Below, piece by piece: positions 10,575 to 21,669 of a stretch of 64,000 nucleotides of DNA. A model generated the notes under the pieces. It ran no database searches, was not told the origin of the DNA, and worked only from the letters and a program-made list of their open reading frames with translations. A program made the position numbers and the translations under genes. Location: contig WNNJ02003189.1 in the NCBI GenBank assembly GCA_012934845.2, forward strand, positions 52,977 through 116,976, read 5' to 3'. This DNA comes from Pomphorhynchus laevis (Eukaryota > Acanthocephala > Palaeacanthocephala > Echinorhynchida > Pomphorhynchidae). Positions within the stretch are counted from its first letter, which is position 1; the number at the start of each line of letters is the position of its first letter.

Positions 10575-10756
10575 CTAAATTTGGCATTTAAAATAACAGA
10601 TTAAATAAGCAAATCCATTATACTTTTTAAGTCCATTTACAAGGGCCGTGATTTCTTCATCACTTTCGGCTATGTATAGTAGATTTTTTAAATCCTCCGA
10701 GAATACTTTCCTATTGTCCCGCTGAATGTCATCAATAACGCGCTTTTGTACGGAAG
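10575..10756 (-). CDS. Candidate host exon, possibly PTCD2-like mitochondrial PPR protein
   Basis: On the minus strand a pyrimidine-rich tract and TTTAG acceptor end at 10757. They are followed by an open reading of about 59 codons containing QKRVIDDIQRDNRKVF and SEDLKNLLYIAESDEEITAL, then a stop at 10575. A possible donor (GTATAA) at 10623 would end the exon at 10624 after NGLKK. The composition is ordinary globular protein, unlike the LINE frames around it. The spacing of charged and leucine residues reminds me of the start of vertebrate PTCD2, but this is from memory and weak. Other exons were not found in the window. Confidence 0.4.
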
Positions 10757-10869
10757 CTAAATGAAATAGAAAAACATAATTTAAGCATTTGATTTAAAGG
10801 CATTTTATTAAAATCGCACAGGAAAAAGAATATATGTTTGAAATATTTATCAACGAAAGGTAAAATTGA

Positions 10870-10930
10870 AAGACAAAATTATTTTGATATTTCTTTAGTT
10901 ACTACTAGCATCCTCAGAAATTAGAAACCA
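10870..10930 (-). repeat. Short dispersed repeat, same family as 53.6 and 55.3 kb
   Basis: GATATTTC followed by TAGCATCCTCAGAAAT matches the segments at 55360-55400 and, inverted, 53620-53650 and 55826-55850. It marks a small dispersed AT-rich repeat, perhaps a SINE or MITE relic. Confidence 0.45.
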
Positions 10931-10963
10931 AATTTAAAGGCAGTATTCAGTTCTGCTGACAAT

Positions 10964-11182
10964 TTGCCGACAATTATGTATAAGTCCCATCATTTAAAGG
11001 GCGCGAATATTCGCATTTTAAAATATCTCTCCTTAGAAGATTGTAAAGCACTAAAAGTCTATAAAGAATTGCTTAGGAGAGTAGGGAGTAGAGAAAGTAA
11101 CCTTACGATACGAAATTTTCAAGTGGTTCGGCGCTGTCCCTTTGTTCGCTGGGACGCTTTTTGCATTCCCGAAGCTCTGTGA
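10964..11182 (+). pseudogene. LINE family B ORF1 C-terminal end
   Basis: The frame contains HHLKGANIRILKYLSLEDCKAL, then NLTIRNFQVVRRCPFVRWD, the conserved C-terminal RNA-binding region of family B ORF1 (compare the end of the ORF1 at 16282-17376). The N-terminal zinc-finger part is absent because the insertion is 5'-truncated. Confidence 0.7.
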
Positions 11183-11716
11183 ATCTAGGAAGCTTCGTAA
11201 ATTTTGATTCTCGACTAAAAATGTTATGCACTATTTCTGAAATTTCTGGTTTTGCTGTGGCATATACTAATGCCAGAAAGCATGTTGAGTAAGTTTGATG
11301 AAGTCCGTGCGTGGGTGTTTTTCTCCTCCTTAAATATAGTCTACATTTCTGAACATTGGTTGCATAGCGACATACCAGATTGTATCGTGCAAATTCCTGG
11401 ATAACAAATATTTCGATCTAATCGTCGTACACGAAAAGGTGGCGGTGTAGCACTGTTCATCAGCGATTAATTTAATGTTTAAGGGAATGTATACTTGCAA
11501 ATCAGGAAGGTACTTGTGAATTTATATCGTTCATGTTTAGACATGGTGGTAACTGTCTTCAAATTGGAGTATTTTACCGGACTCCTAAATCTTTCGTATT
11601 AGATACTGAACTGATGTATATCCTAGAGAATTCAACTACTTCCAAGAGCTGCTTGGTGGTTCGTGATTTTAAGATTGTGGGTGTAAATCCAGGGGATCCT
11701 TTTTCCATCTAGAACG

Positions 11717-13302
11717 ATGGAAAAAGTTCTCACTCTGGTTAAGATCACCTCCTTTGAACCTCACATCATATATACAGAAATCTCCATCGATGGGTACGCC
11801 ATAATCCGAGCAGATTGGCAAATTTGCCGTGGTGCCGGGGTGATCATATATGCTAAAGAAGTTTTTAGAACTTGTGCTATGTCTATTGAGTGCGATGAAT
11901 CAAGTCTTTGTGAATACGCTTGGGTTTCTGTAATGACCTCTGCTTTTCGAGTGAAACGTATCTGATAAAAAACGTCAAATAGGGACCTCCGCTAGGATCA
12001 AGCGATCACTCGACCATCTCAATAGAATTTAACGCACTCGGACCATATGTCGAAACGGTTAAAACGACGAATCCTTTTAAGATCGACCATGATGTCGTGC
12101 GCAGTATAATTTCCTGTATGTATTAGTCGACCCGTCGAAAGCAGGTATTCAAGAAGCTTGGGATCACTTTAAGACAACATTACATTGTGTTCTCGACTAT
12201 TTTGCTCCGATACGTCAGAATCGTACACGAAAACTACATCCAAAATGGTTAGATGCGAAATTGCTTGCTCTAATCAAACACCGTGGTAGATGTTTCTATG
12301 CGTACAAAAAAAGGGAACTCGTTTAAACACTACAGTCATTGCAGGAATACGATTTATATTCTAAAAAAGAAAAAACGCAGTTTCAGCTCAAATATATACC
12401 GCTCCACACATAACAATCCTTGGGTGGCTTTCAAGAGCATACTTCCACGTTTTATACACTCGACAGATTGTCAATACCTATTGGCCGAAAATGGGTCAAT
12501 CTTGACCTCCACAACTGATGTAGCTGCACATTTTATGGACTATTTCGCTATCAAAGAAGATAGTGTCGATCCCCGATAGTATAATCCAAACTAAACACAA
12601 TGTACTTCTACCAGGAGTAGTCATATATAACACTGAATTTAGCGATAAAGAGGTACTGCACGAGCTACTTAAATTACCCCGTGACGCCGCGTCAGGTCCT
12701 GACCATATACCTCCAATACTCTTAAAGAAATTGGCCCATGCAATATACGTTCCCTTAGCTTCTATTTTTAGAAGTTCACTGAACACAGGTTATCTACCAT
12801 CTGATTGGACTAAGGCTATTGTACGTCCAATTTTCAAAAAGGCGATAAATTCCAGGTTTCCAACTACCGCCACATCAATCTCACATATGTAGCTTGCAAT
12901 GTATTAAAAAAATTGATTCTTCGTCACCTTAGCGTTTTCGTTGAAGCTAACAATCGCCTCAGCCCCAGTCAGCATGGATTTAGGCCAAATCGTTAAACGG
13001 TAACAAACCTTTAAAAGCGAGAACAAGCTGGGTGGATTTAATAAAGAGTGGTTCCAAAGTAGATGTGATATTTATAGACTTATCGAAAGCATTCGATAGA
13101 GTTATTCCCAATTTGCTAGTAAACAAATTATCTAATATTGGTGTACGGGGCTCTTTGTTACGCTGGATTCAATCATTCGTAAGCAACCGCTCGTTTGCAG
13201 TACGCATAAGCCATTATCTTTCTGATTACTCACTGATGACGACAGGCGTTCCGCAGGGATCGGTCATTAGTCCGACTCTCTTTAATATATATGTAAATTA
13301 TA
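11717..13302 (+). pseudogene. LINE family B ORF2, fragmented
   Basis: Pieces in order are: the endonuclease N-terminus at 11717-11965; the linker (RFIHSTDCQYLLAENGS) at 12283-12579; the RT N-terminus (LPRDAASGPDHIPPILLKKL, LPSDWTKAIVRPIFKK) at 12563-12892; and the palm (VDVIFIDLSKAFDRVIPN, GVPQGSVISPTLFNIYVN) at 13032-13302. The catalytic YADD box that should follow is missing because the element ends there. At least four frame changes are present. Confidence 0.7.
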
Positions 13303-13396
13303 ACATACAAGACAAAGCCTATATGGCTGTTCAGTCTGCTCACGAAAAAATAAAATAAAAATTAAACAAAATGTAGAATTGATAGAGTTAAGAAAA

Positions 13397-16303
13397 TCAG
13401 GGATACGATAGCTTCTCCATATTATCGATCTGTTCCAGACATATTCGCAATCGCTTCTTAAATAAAGTCAGCGTTGTGGAGGCAACAACGTATTCAGGAA
13501 GACTATTCCACACGTTAACTACACGTCTTGACAATCTTGTGACAGGCGATAGTTTCCCAGTATGCTGTTTAAAAATTGTCATCGAATGATGTCGCCTGGA
13601 TCTATTATTACGACACACCATAATATTTCGAGGATATCCATCAAATCTGTGCAATAATTTCCACGTTGCAACCAAGTCGATAAACATTAACCTCACCTTC
13701 ATGTCAAATATGCCAATCACTTTAAGTCTCTCACGATAAGGTAAATACTTACAGTCTGGACATAAACGGGTAATACGGCGAAGAACTCCATCGACAGCAT
13801 TCAGTTCAGTCCGTGTACATGGGAAGCAAGATGGAGAGCAATACTCAAGTATTGGTCTCAATAACGAGTTAAACAGCACCCTGAACGACGATGGATTTAT
13901 TTTCAGAAAGCAATTTTTGATAGTGTGCATCATTTTTCTAGCTTTGCCTAATTGAATGTTGTAATGATGTCGTGTCTTTAAAGATGAATCGATCAAAATA
14001 CCAAGATCACGATGAGTCGAAACTATCTCAAGTTCTTTTACACCAATGAAGTAGGTATGACATCCTTTGCGTCCACGACCCAATCTCATATTCTTACACT
14101 TTTCCAGGTTTAATGATACTCCTGTAGTAAGACTCCATTCATACACTAAATCCAGGTCACGCTGCAATGACAAACAGTCTCGTTCAGTCGAGATCACATT
14201 CCATAACTTCAAATCGTCAGCATAGGCTAAGTGTGGTACATTAAGCGATCTCAACAACTCGTTGATAAAAATGCAAAATAATAATGGCCCGAGAACCGTT
14301 CCTTGAGGTACACCACGTATAACACTGCGTTTAGATGAAAAAGCATTACCTACTCTTACACAAAATTGTCGACCACTCAAGAAGTTCTCAATCCAACGAG
14401 TCAGATAGTAATCTACACCAATAGATTCGAGAATACTTATTAATTCAGCATGTGGAACGCGATCAAATGCCTTGGAGAAATCCAAATAGACGACATCGAC
14501 AACCAATCCACATGAAATTGCGTCAGCCCATTGTTCACGAGCACATAAAGTATTCGTTAGACATGAGCGGCCATGCCGAAAACCGTGTTGAGAGTCGCTC
14601 AAATAGTTTATTGAACCCAATACATTTATTAATCTTTTGTGAACAATTCTCTCAAGTACCTTACTTACAGTAGATGTTAAACTTATGGACCTAAAATCAC
14701 TAACATCGCAAGCATTTTTCGTTTTCGGAAGTGGTACCACAATCGCCGATTTCCAATCATTTGGAATTATCGACGTATTGAGAGAAACGTTGAATAATTT
14801 GGAAAGCGGATATGACAGGATACATTTCAAGAGCTTAAGGATATAAGTGGGGATATCGTCAGGACCAGCTGACACGCATTTAGCTAACCTTGATAGCTCT
14901 ATCTCAACTTCCTCCATCGTGATAATTATATATGGACTCTGACAGATTGATGAACCATTACAAATATTGACTTTATAAGCATCATCCCTATTTAACGATA
15001 GTGCAAACACATCAGCGAACGCCTCAGAAATTTTCATAGGGTCTTCAACTAATTCGTTTCCGATATGAATGCGTCGGACACTAGAATTAGATACTCTTGA
15101 TCGACAAACATAATTCCAAAATCGCTTGGGTGTGTGTCCTAAAGACATAGCAACATCATTCTCGTACAAGTATCTCTTTTTTGATTTTAAGCGATTGCAT
15201 TTATTGCGTATTAGTTTGTACTCACTATATAAAGCATCACTCTTACTACAGAGACTCCACGCCTTATTTCTCAACCTTATACAACGCTTTAGTTCGCTAT
15301 CAAACCACGGAGGTTTATCAGACCTCTTACGCTTGGAAAATACACGCATGGGAGCAAATTCGTCTAGGACTTGAATTACCCCACTTTTGATAGACTGCCA
15401 CATGCTCTCCACATCACCATCATTACTTACAAAAGAAATCCTTTTAGCATATTCAATTATCTCATTATCTGGGATAACTTTCCGTACTCGCTTCTCAACA
15501 ATCTCTACACTGTCTGATCCGGTCGAATTAGTAGGAATCAGAAACTTGACCACCACATGATCGCTTGAACTAATTGGAGGTTCTTTGTCAATTGAAGAAA
15601 TATCATATTCAAGTCTAGTAAACAGCAGGTCAATCTTCGAGGATGATTCTGCGGAGAAACGAGTATCAAAATGAACATGTTGAATAAGCAACATTTCATC
15701 ATACAATAAATTACATAACGACATAGTATATTTATCATAAGTTGCAATACTGGAGAGGGCGGAATTGTATGAATGCATGTTAAAATCACCAAAGATAAAA
15801 AATTTATGGCACTTGGGTATATTCTTAAGGAAATCAATAAGAGCGAACGATATTGCGCCCGGAGCACGATATACTATACATAAAGTAATAATAGCACTCC
15901 CAGATTGCGTAATACTCAACTGTAGAGCCTCGGCAGAGCATGAATCATCAATGAATTTTACGGCTGAACTAACAATCAAACTCACATGCACATAGAAGGC
16001 AACTCCACCACCGCGTCCATGGGCTCGATCAGATCTATAAAGAGCGAATTCAGGTATGTGAACCATATCATCAGATATGTCAGGATGAAACCAACTTTCA
16101 CAAACTCCAAAGACATTGACATCATGACAACGTATCCAATACCTAATCTCATCCAACTTATTAACTGCGCTACGTGCATTTGTAAATGCAATTTTCATGG
16201 AAGACGAAACATCTCGACATGGACTAGCTGTTGCTAGTACGGTAATCAAAGATCCACACATGCTAGAGGATACCGATCTATCTACAGTTCTAATGGTTTC
16301 CAA
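13397..16303 (-). CDS. LINE ORF2: AP endonuclease-reverse transcriptase, intact
   Basis: The open frame is about 968 codons. The endonuclease occupies roughly residues 35-270: SAVNKLDEIRYW, CESWFHPD, GGGVAFYVHVS, FFIFGDFNMHSYN, KIDLLFTRL and SSDHVVVKFL. A linker with PPWFDSELKRCIRLRNKAW follows. The RT is at about 480-760: ILKLLKCILSYPLSKLF, FRSISLTSTVSKVLERIV, HGFRHGRSCLTN, VVYLDFSKAFDRVPH, GVPQGTVLGPLLF and the catalytic LAYADDLKLW near residue 693. The C-terminus ends with WNSLPEYVVASTTLTLFKKRL. Codon 16303 is TTG. The first ATG is at 16261, 21 bp after the ORF1 stop, so translation may start there or by frameshift from ORF1. ORF2 lies in the -1 frame relative to ORF1. Confidence 0.85.
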   Translation of the reverse strand: METIRTVDRSVSSSMCGSLITVLATASPCRDVSSSMKIAFTNARSAVNKLDEIRYWIRCHDVNVFGVCESWFHPDISDDMVHIPEFALYRSDRAHGRGGGVAFYVHVSLIVSSAVKFIDDSCSAEALQLSITQSGSAIITLCIVYRAPGAISFALIDFLKNIPKCHKFFIFGDFNMHSYNSALSSIATYDKYTMSLCNLLYDEMLLIQHVHFDTRFSAESSSKIDLLFTRLEYDISSIDKEPPISSSDHVVVKFLIPTNSTGSDSVEIVEKRVRKVIPDNEIIEYAKRISFVSNDGDVESMWQSIKSGVIQVLDEFAPMRVFSKRKRSDKPPWFDSELKRCIRLRNKAWSLCSKSDALYSEYKLIRNKCNRLKSKKRYLYENDVAMSLGHTPKRFWNYVCRSRVSNSSVRRIHIGNELVEDPMKISEAFADVFALSLNRDDAYKVNICNGSSICQSPYIIITMEEVEIELSRLAKCVSAGPDDIPTYILKLLKCILSYPLSKLFNVSLNTSIIPNDWKSAIVVPLPKTKNACDVSDFRSISLTSTVSKVLERIVHKRLINVLGSINYLSDSQHGFRHGRSCLTNTLCAREQWADAISCGLVVDVVYLDFSKAFDRVPHAELISILESIGVDYYLTRWIENFLSGRQFCVRVGNAFSSKRSVIRGVPQGTVLGPLLFCIFINELLRSLNVPHLAYADDLKLWNVISTERDCLSLQRDLDLVYEWSLTTGVSLNLEKCKNMRLGRGRKGCHTYFIGVKELEIVSTHRDLGILIDSSLKTRHHYNIQLGKARKMMHTIKNCFLKINPSSFRVLFNSLLRPILEYCSPSCFPCTRTELNAVDGVLRRITRLCPDCKYLPYRERLKVIGIFDMKVRLMFIDLVATWKLLHRFDGYPRNIMVCRNNRSRRHHSMTIFKQHTGKLSPVTRLSRRVVNVWNSLPEYVVASTTLTLFKKRLRICLEQIDNMEKLSYP

Positions 16304-17376
16304 CGGACAAATGGCTTTCGACGAACAACTCGAAAATTTCTAATGCATAGATCTTTCTCGCCTAATAGTAAACGCTTGTGAAGCTCGTTCCTCGCATTTT
16401 TCAGTTTTGAACGATCGTCAAAAGATAGATCTCTCAAAATACGTATTGAGTTTTTTTCGAGACGATGAGCCCGACTAAATATATAATTTGCATGAGTTGA
16501 CGAATCTACCACAACCTTTAACAATCGCGGTATGTTTGAACTGTTTGTTCGCCTTCCCAGCCGGAACAAACTTCTAACCACAATCTCCTTAGCTATATCT
16601 TTATCGTTAGCATGGAATATTTTATTCAGAACTCCTCTTATCGCACTAACATCATCGTTTACTCGCTCCTGTGACACAGAAGAATTTGATTCAGATAGAT
16701 TGGCGAAAAGAATGCACCTGTCCCTTGAAGCGCTTCGATTTTTCTTATACACTCTGTGAGAACTTTTGAACTTAGAAGACACAGAACTGGGTAACTCGTC
16801 CTGTGAAAGATTATCAGTAGGTTCATTGAGCTTAAGTGAATTCTCATGTACACGCACTGAGCTTGCCGTGATGCTGTTTTCAATCAACCGTTCTTCCAAT
16901 GCCGATTTTGTTTTTCGCAATATACGAACGTTGTTTCTAGTACTTTGCGTTCTATCACAGGTTACATTTGAAGATGCGATACCAGATTCAAGATCAACGG
17001 GTAGGTTAGTTATTTCCTTGAAATGCTGCGATTCGTGAACGGAATCATCCACATCAAATTCACATACTTCCATAGTGTGTTCATCACCGTGAACACCAAC
17101 ATGTGATATATTTGCCTGTCCACTAACGCATCCCATTTGCATGAACCTAGACGCACAGCAAAATCCACATATATATTTCTTGATAGTGTAGCTGTTACGC
17201 AACGAAGTTAACAGAGAAACTGTCGTCCAAACACTGCAGCCGGGAACATCACAAGCCACCTGCAGACTACCGTATTCCTCTTCGCTACCAGTGATATGTG
17301 ATGCATCATGTTTGCTATCAGCCTTAGTCCGCCCATTCCTATAAGTATCGTTTTTATTTTGACCTTTTTTTACCAT
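16282..17376 (-). CDS. LINE ORF1: PHD-like zinc finger plus RNA-binding C-terminus, intact
   Basis: 364 codons from an ATG at 17376. Near residues 40-80 it has CDVPGCSVWTTVSLL and, after a gap, IKKYICGFCCASR. These are two spaced cysteine pairs with an invariant W-T-T-V, which I read as the PHD-like module known from CR1-type ORF1 proteins. The middle is low-complexity and polar. From about residue 240 the C-terminus reads VRSLFRLGRRTN, RLLKVVVDSSTHANY, LRDLSFDDRSKLKNARNEL and LCIRNFRVVRRKPFVRW, resembling the RRM plus C-terminal domain of LINE ORF1 RNA chaperones. It overlaps the ORF2 frame by 22 bp. Confidence 0.8.
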   Translation of the reverse strand: MVKKGQNKNDTYRNGRTKADSKHDASHITGSEEEYGSLQVACDVPGCSVWTTVSLLTSLRNSYTIKKYICGFCCASRFMQMGCVSGQANISHVGVHGDEHTMEVCEFDVDDSVHESQHFKEITNLPVDLESGIASSNVTCDRTQSTRNNVRILRKTKSALEERLIENSITASSVRVHENSLKLNEPTDNLSQDELPSSVSSKFKSSHRVYKKNRSASRDRCILFANLSESNSSVSQERVNDDVSAIRGVLNKIFHANDKDIAKEIVVRSLFRLGRRTNSSNIPRLLKVVVDSSTHANYIFSRAHRLEKNSIRILRDLSFDDRSKLKNARNELHKRLLLGEKDLCIRNFRVVRRKPFVRWKPLEL

Positions 17377-17524
17377 TTGTGAAGAAAAATCACAAATATG
17401 ATATGCGCACTAGTCAGAGCCCTTGTATCTCGGGATGACTGCTGGAAAGTCGATTGTGTGTTTAAGATTTGTAAGTAGTTCTTTTAGTAAGTAATTTGTA
17501 TTTACTTTAGATCTCAAACTTTTT

Positions 17525-17566
17525 TAATCATTGTATGTTTATAAGAAACGAAATTTTTTTTTATTA
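17525..17566 (-). promoter_or_regulatory. Conserved 5'-terminal box of family B LINEs
   Basis: Read on the minus strand, an A/T run and GTTTCTTATAAACATACAA lie at the 5' end of the element. The same box, in sense orientation, begins the copies at 25766 and 34175, with a variant at 34313. The TTATAAA core resembles a TATA motif, so an internal or downstream promoter role is possible. Confidence 0.5.
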
Positions 17567-17589
17567 TTGTAAGTAGTTTATTAAGCTGC

Positions 17590-18440
17590 CAAGAATTTAT
17601 ATATATGTATATATATGTAAATGATATCACAAACAGCTTAACGTCAGAATGTGTTACCTATGCAGATGATTTAAAGGTTTGGAGGCGAATCATTGATGAT
17701 TCCTATGTAATCGCTCTTCAAAAAAACCTGAATTCTATAAATAAATGGTGTATATCCAATGAGCTGATGATAAATGCGACTAAATGTAGACATATGCGGA
17801 TCGGCACCCCAGATATTCGTTGCTCTTATCAAATTGGAAACATGTCGATTGATTCTACACTTAAAATCGATGATTTAGGGGTATCTACGCTCAATACGCT
17901 CGATATGAGCGCTCACGTAAATAAAGTTACTGCTAATTGCCGACGTACGATTGGCATCATTAGAAAATCTTTTGGATAACTTGAGGTATGTAACTTCAGA
18001 ATAATATACAATGTCCCCATCGAATCTCGCATGCTCTACGCATCTTCCGCAGCGTATCCACATCTGCGCAAGAACATCGATTCTCCGGTCAGCTACTCGT
18101 CTTGTTTCCGCTGTTAAAGACCTTCCTTTGACCATAAGTTAGAAATCCTAGGTGTTTCAACGGTTTGTAAAAGTTTGGTAAAAGCTGATCTTATGCTGGT
18201 ATGGAGGGCAATTTTATCGCCCACTCATCCCCTCAACTTCATGTTTTGCCTACGCAACTCCGAGCAGTTACGTGGACATCGACTAACGCTCAAACATCGT
18301 AGAAAAGTCCATCGACATTATCAGGATATCAGAGATCGAGCAATAAACAGTTGGATCAGGCTTTCGTCATCTGTAATTAAATGCCGGAACATCCGAGAAT
18401 TTCGGCCTGCGTTGAATAGTGTATCGCTTTCATAGGAAGT
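17590..18440 (+). pseudogene. LINE family B ORF2 fragment, RT C-terminal part
   Basis: The frame at 17605-17979 starts at the end of the GVPQG segment and contains VTYADDLKVWRRI, the catalytic box, then INATKCRHMRIGT and IDDLGVSTLNTLD. After frame changes, 18175-18435 carries KADLMLVWRAIL and LRGHRLTLKHRRK, the usual C-terminal end. It is 5'-truncated and broken by frameshifts around 17980-18170. The ORF on the opposite strand is a shadow. Confidence 0.75.
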
Positions 18441-19140
18441 CGAACCTGATTTCGATTGCTTTTTGTTTTACTGACAATGTACTTTTACATTGAGATCCAG
18501 TCAAACGAACCACCGCTTATCGGCTGTTGTATACTAATAATAATAGTGTTAAACATGCTATTTCTCCAAGTGGTATGTACAAATTTCCACAAGTATATCT
18601 CGATGAAGAGGTATCCGTCTTTCGCTCCATCTCGATACTACCTCTTCCAGCATTCCTGCAAATGATCTTTCTTGTCCATATTTTGCTAAAACTTGTTCTC
18701 ATACATACTGTACATCCATCTTAAATTCTCTGGAAACGTTTTAAACTTTTGTCATCTTTATCAATTTGTCGCATATTTCCAGATTCATCATAGTTCGATG
18801 TCGCAAAACTTGCAAGCCCACGAGCCTAGCGGAAAAAACTTGAAAACTATGGTGAATCTCACTTATTATCAAGCAGGTAGCTAAAAATTTTCGAGTTGTT
18901 CATCTGATTCCCAAAATTCAATGGCGACTACTTTTTCCACAATATCTCATTTAGCCACCCGCTGCATCATTAATAAAGTATACACTCACTGCATCATTAA
19001 TAAAGTATACATGGTATCTCATTCTTACATTGTATCTCTTTCTTGGATTATCCTTTGACTTCAAATGCCTAACTGAATTGTGGCATAATGATAATAATGA
19101 CCTTATTATAAAACGTATCACTTAGATACCCTGTCGTGGA
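18441..19140. other. AT-rich spacer with a short tandem duplication
   Basis: No coding region is supported. A unit containing CTGCATCATTAATAAAGTATACA occurs twice in tandem at about 18963-19012. The last bases (CACTTAGATAC then CTGTCGTG) recur at 25420-25437, a small dispersed repeat next to LINE insertions. Small frames at 18456-18884 resemble nothing I recognise. Confidence 0.45.
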
Positions 19141-19980
19141 AATAAAAAAAGATTTATTTTAACGTGGCAAATGCGTGCCAGCGCACGCATACATGACCAC
19201 AATAAAACACAAATGTAAATCATGTGTCGAGAAGGTGTAAACAGAGAAGGTGTTTGAATGTAATAAAGGAAGGAGCGCGGCGGACGTCGAGAGGGAGATG
19301 ATTCCAGGCGAGTGAGGCGGCGACAAGGAAGGATCGGAGACCATAGTTGTTGGAATAATTGGGAACGTGGAGTAAGAGGGTATGATGGGAACGCAGCGAT
19401 AGCGAGGTGGGGCGAGTGTCGTCTAAGGAAGGTTGATGAACGATGGGGAGCAGACAGCGATTAGTCGAAAAGTTACGAGAAGAAGGCGGAGTTTGATGCG
19501 GATGTGGATGGTGGGCCAGGAGAGCTTGACAAGATATGTGGATATGTGGTCGAAGCGACGGAGACGAAAGAGCAATCGAACGACGGAGTTGATTATGCGT
19601 TGTAGGGGTAGGATGATGGATTTCGGAGAATTGGCGAAAATGCTAAGGCAGTAATCGATTTTAGGGAAAACAAGCGATGAAAGAAGAGACATACAAGAAC
19701 GGAAGTCGATAAGGGGGCGGATACGGCAGATGTCACGGAGAATTAAGTTAGACGAGCGGACCTTGTCACGGACGAAGGGTTTAAGGGAAAGGTGATCATC
19801 GAAATGGAAGCCTAAGAAAGTGAGATTGTGGACTATGGGGATGATCGATGAGGCAAAAGATACAGTAGGATGATATATGTTTGGTTTACGGAGGAGGATT
19901 CACATTATTTTGAACTTGTCGGGGTTTAGAACGAGATGGAGGTTAAAGAGACGTTTGTAGATAGAAGAAAGACAGTTAAA
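19141..19980 (-). mobile_element. LINE family A copy, 5'-truncated
   Basis: The 3' end, with the hairpin GCGTGCCAGCGCACGC (19170-19185), lies at about 19145. The minus-strand frame 19423-19692 has LVFPKIDYCLSIFANS and SWPTIHIRIKLRLLL. The 5' end stops at about 19980, in the stretch just after the catalytic box, and the next family A copy's 3' tail begins immediately. The two are head to tail, which suggests that one inserted at or near the end of the other. Confidence 0.8.
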
Positions 19981-19990
19981 AAAAGAGGAT

Positions 19991-21591
19991 TTATTTTAAC
20001 GTGGCAAATGCGTGCCAGCGCACGCTTACATGACCACAACAAAACAAGACTTGAATCATGTGTCGAGAAGGTTTGAACGGAGGAGGCGTTTGAATGTGAT
20101 AAAGGAGGGGGCAGTCGAGTGAGGCGACGACTTGCAAGGATCGGAGACCGTATTTGTTGGAGTAATTAGGAACGTGGAGTAAGAGGGTATGACAGGAACG
20201 AAGCGATAGCGAGGTGGGGCGAGTATCGTCTAAGAAAGGAAGGTTGATGAACGATGGGGAGCCGACAGCGATGAGACGAAAAGTAACGAGAAGGCGGAGT
20301 TTGATGCGGATGTGGATGGTGGGCCAGGAGAGTTGGGCAAAATATGTGGATGTGTGGTCGAAGCAACGGAGACGAAAGAGCACTCGAACGGCGGTGTTGA
20401 TTATTCGTTGTAGGGGTAGGATAATGGATTTTAGAGAATTGGCGAAAAGGCTAAGGCAGTAATCGATTTTAGGGAAAACAAGCGATGAAAAAAGAGACAT
20501 ACAAGAACGGAAGTCGATAAGGGGGCGGATTCTGCGGATGTCACGGAGAATTAAGTTAGATGAGCGGACCTTGTCACGGACGAAGGGTTTAAGGGAAAGG
20601 TGATCATCGAAATGGAAGCCTAAGAAAGTGAGATTGTGGACAATGGGGATGATCGATGAGGCAAAATATACAGTGGGAGGAGATATGCTTGGTTTACGGG
20701 GGAGGATCCACTATATTTTTGACTTTTCGGGGTTTAGAACGAGATGGAAATTGGAGAGACGTTTGTAGATAGAAGAAATACAGTTGGAGGCAGAAATGCC
20801 GATATCGTGTATGCGATGTGCGGGTGCATGATCATAGATTAGAATGTCATCGGCGTATTGCATGACGTTAAAAGAGTAAGGTTTGATAAACGGAGAGAGA
20901 TCGCCAATCACAAGAGAGAAAATCAGGGGACCTTAGAGCGCAAAGCGGATTGGAAAGTAGGGTACAGATTGGATTAGGAGAGATAAGCGTTGATTTGTAT
21001 TAAGATTAGGCGTTCTAAGAGCTTAGAAAGAGTTGGGAGTAGTGAAATGAGGCGATAACTATAAGGAAGGGAGGAATCGAGCGGTTGTTTCTTGAGGAGG
21101 GGACGAACGATTGCGGATTTCCAGTGTAAAGGATAGATACGACTGCGGATGGACGAGTTAAACAAGGTTGTGAGAAAAGGGGATATCGATGAGCATATTG
21201 ATTTACGTATGTGGGTAGGCGGAGGATCGGTAGTTGAGGTTTTGCTGGGCAAGGACATGATAACAGATGAGACTTCGGAAGATGAGGCAGGGAGAAGATG
21301 AAAGAGTTCCGGGAGAATTAGGCTAGGCGGGGCCGAGTGAGATAGAATGGAGACCGGGGTTTGTGAGAGCAACGTGGATACTTTGGTCTGGATAAATGAC
21401 GAATAATCATGGTGATTGATGTTGCACGGCGGAGAGGAGCGAGCAAGGATTGAGTTAAAAATATTCCATTGAGTCTTAGTGTTGAATAAAGTGATGATTT
21501 TATGCTGCCAAAAGGAGTTGCATTTAGTACGTAGTAGGTGGAGATGAGACCGTCGATGAGCAAGATAGGAATCACGGAAATAGGAAATCAC
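19991..21591 (-). pseudogene. LINE family A reverse transcriptase and C-terminus (deleted core)
   Basis: From the N-terminal side the minus strand reads SVIMSLPSKTSTTDPPPTHIRKSIC, WKSAIVRPLLKKQPLDSS and SYRLISLLPTLSKLLERLI. After the deletion near 20938 it continues with MQYADDILIYDH (20711-20911), then the C-terminal LFSSLVFPKIDYCLSLFANS (19991-20500). The catalytic box survives, but the DFSKAFD and GVPQG region is gone. At least three frames are used. Confidence 0.75.
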
Positions 21592-21669
21592 ATCCGTACT
21601 CGATAATATCGAGTATGGATGTGAGTTCAGAATCGAAAATAAAGGCGATATCGTGAGGAGATGAATATG

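Larger units (their letters stand above)
10950..13305 (+). mobile_element. Two joined LINE family B fragments, decayed
   Basis: The first piece (10950-11700) starts in the ORF1 C-terminus and runs into the endonuclease region. At about 11700 the sequence restarts: 11717-11965 is again the endonuclease N-terminus (FEPHIIYTEISIDGYAIIRADW). The second piece therefore overlaps the first in protein content and is a separate copy. It runs through the linker and the RT to 13302. The junction holds a small palindrome (TTTTTCCATC/GATGGAAAAA, 11701-11727). Many frame changes are present. Confidence 0.7.
13375..17570 (-). mobile_element. LINE family B, apparently complete copy with both ORFs open
   Basis: A leader (17377-17570) with the conserved 5' box, ORF1 (16282-17376) and ORF2 (13397-16303) follow one another on the minus strand, with a very short 3' region near 13375. 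No stop or frameshift interrupts either ORF, so this copy could be competent or only recently inactive. It belongs to the CR1/Jockey group by endonuclease and RT motifs. The 5' neighbour (17590-18440) is a family B fragment in the opposite orientation. Confidence 0.8.

Noticed and set aside
15126-15390. Plus-strand frames inside the minus-strand ORF2
   Set aside because: Antisense shadows of a conserved LINE coding region.
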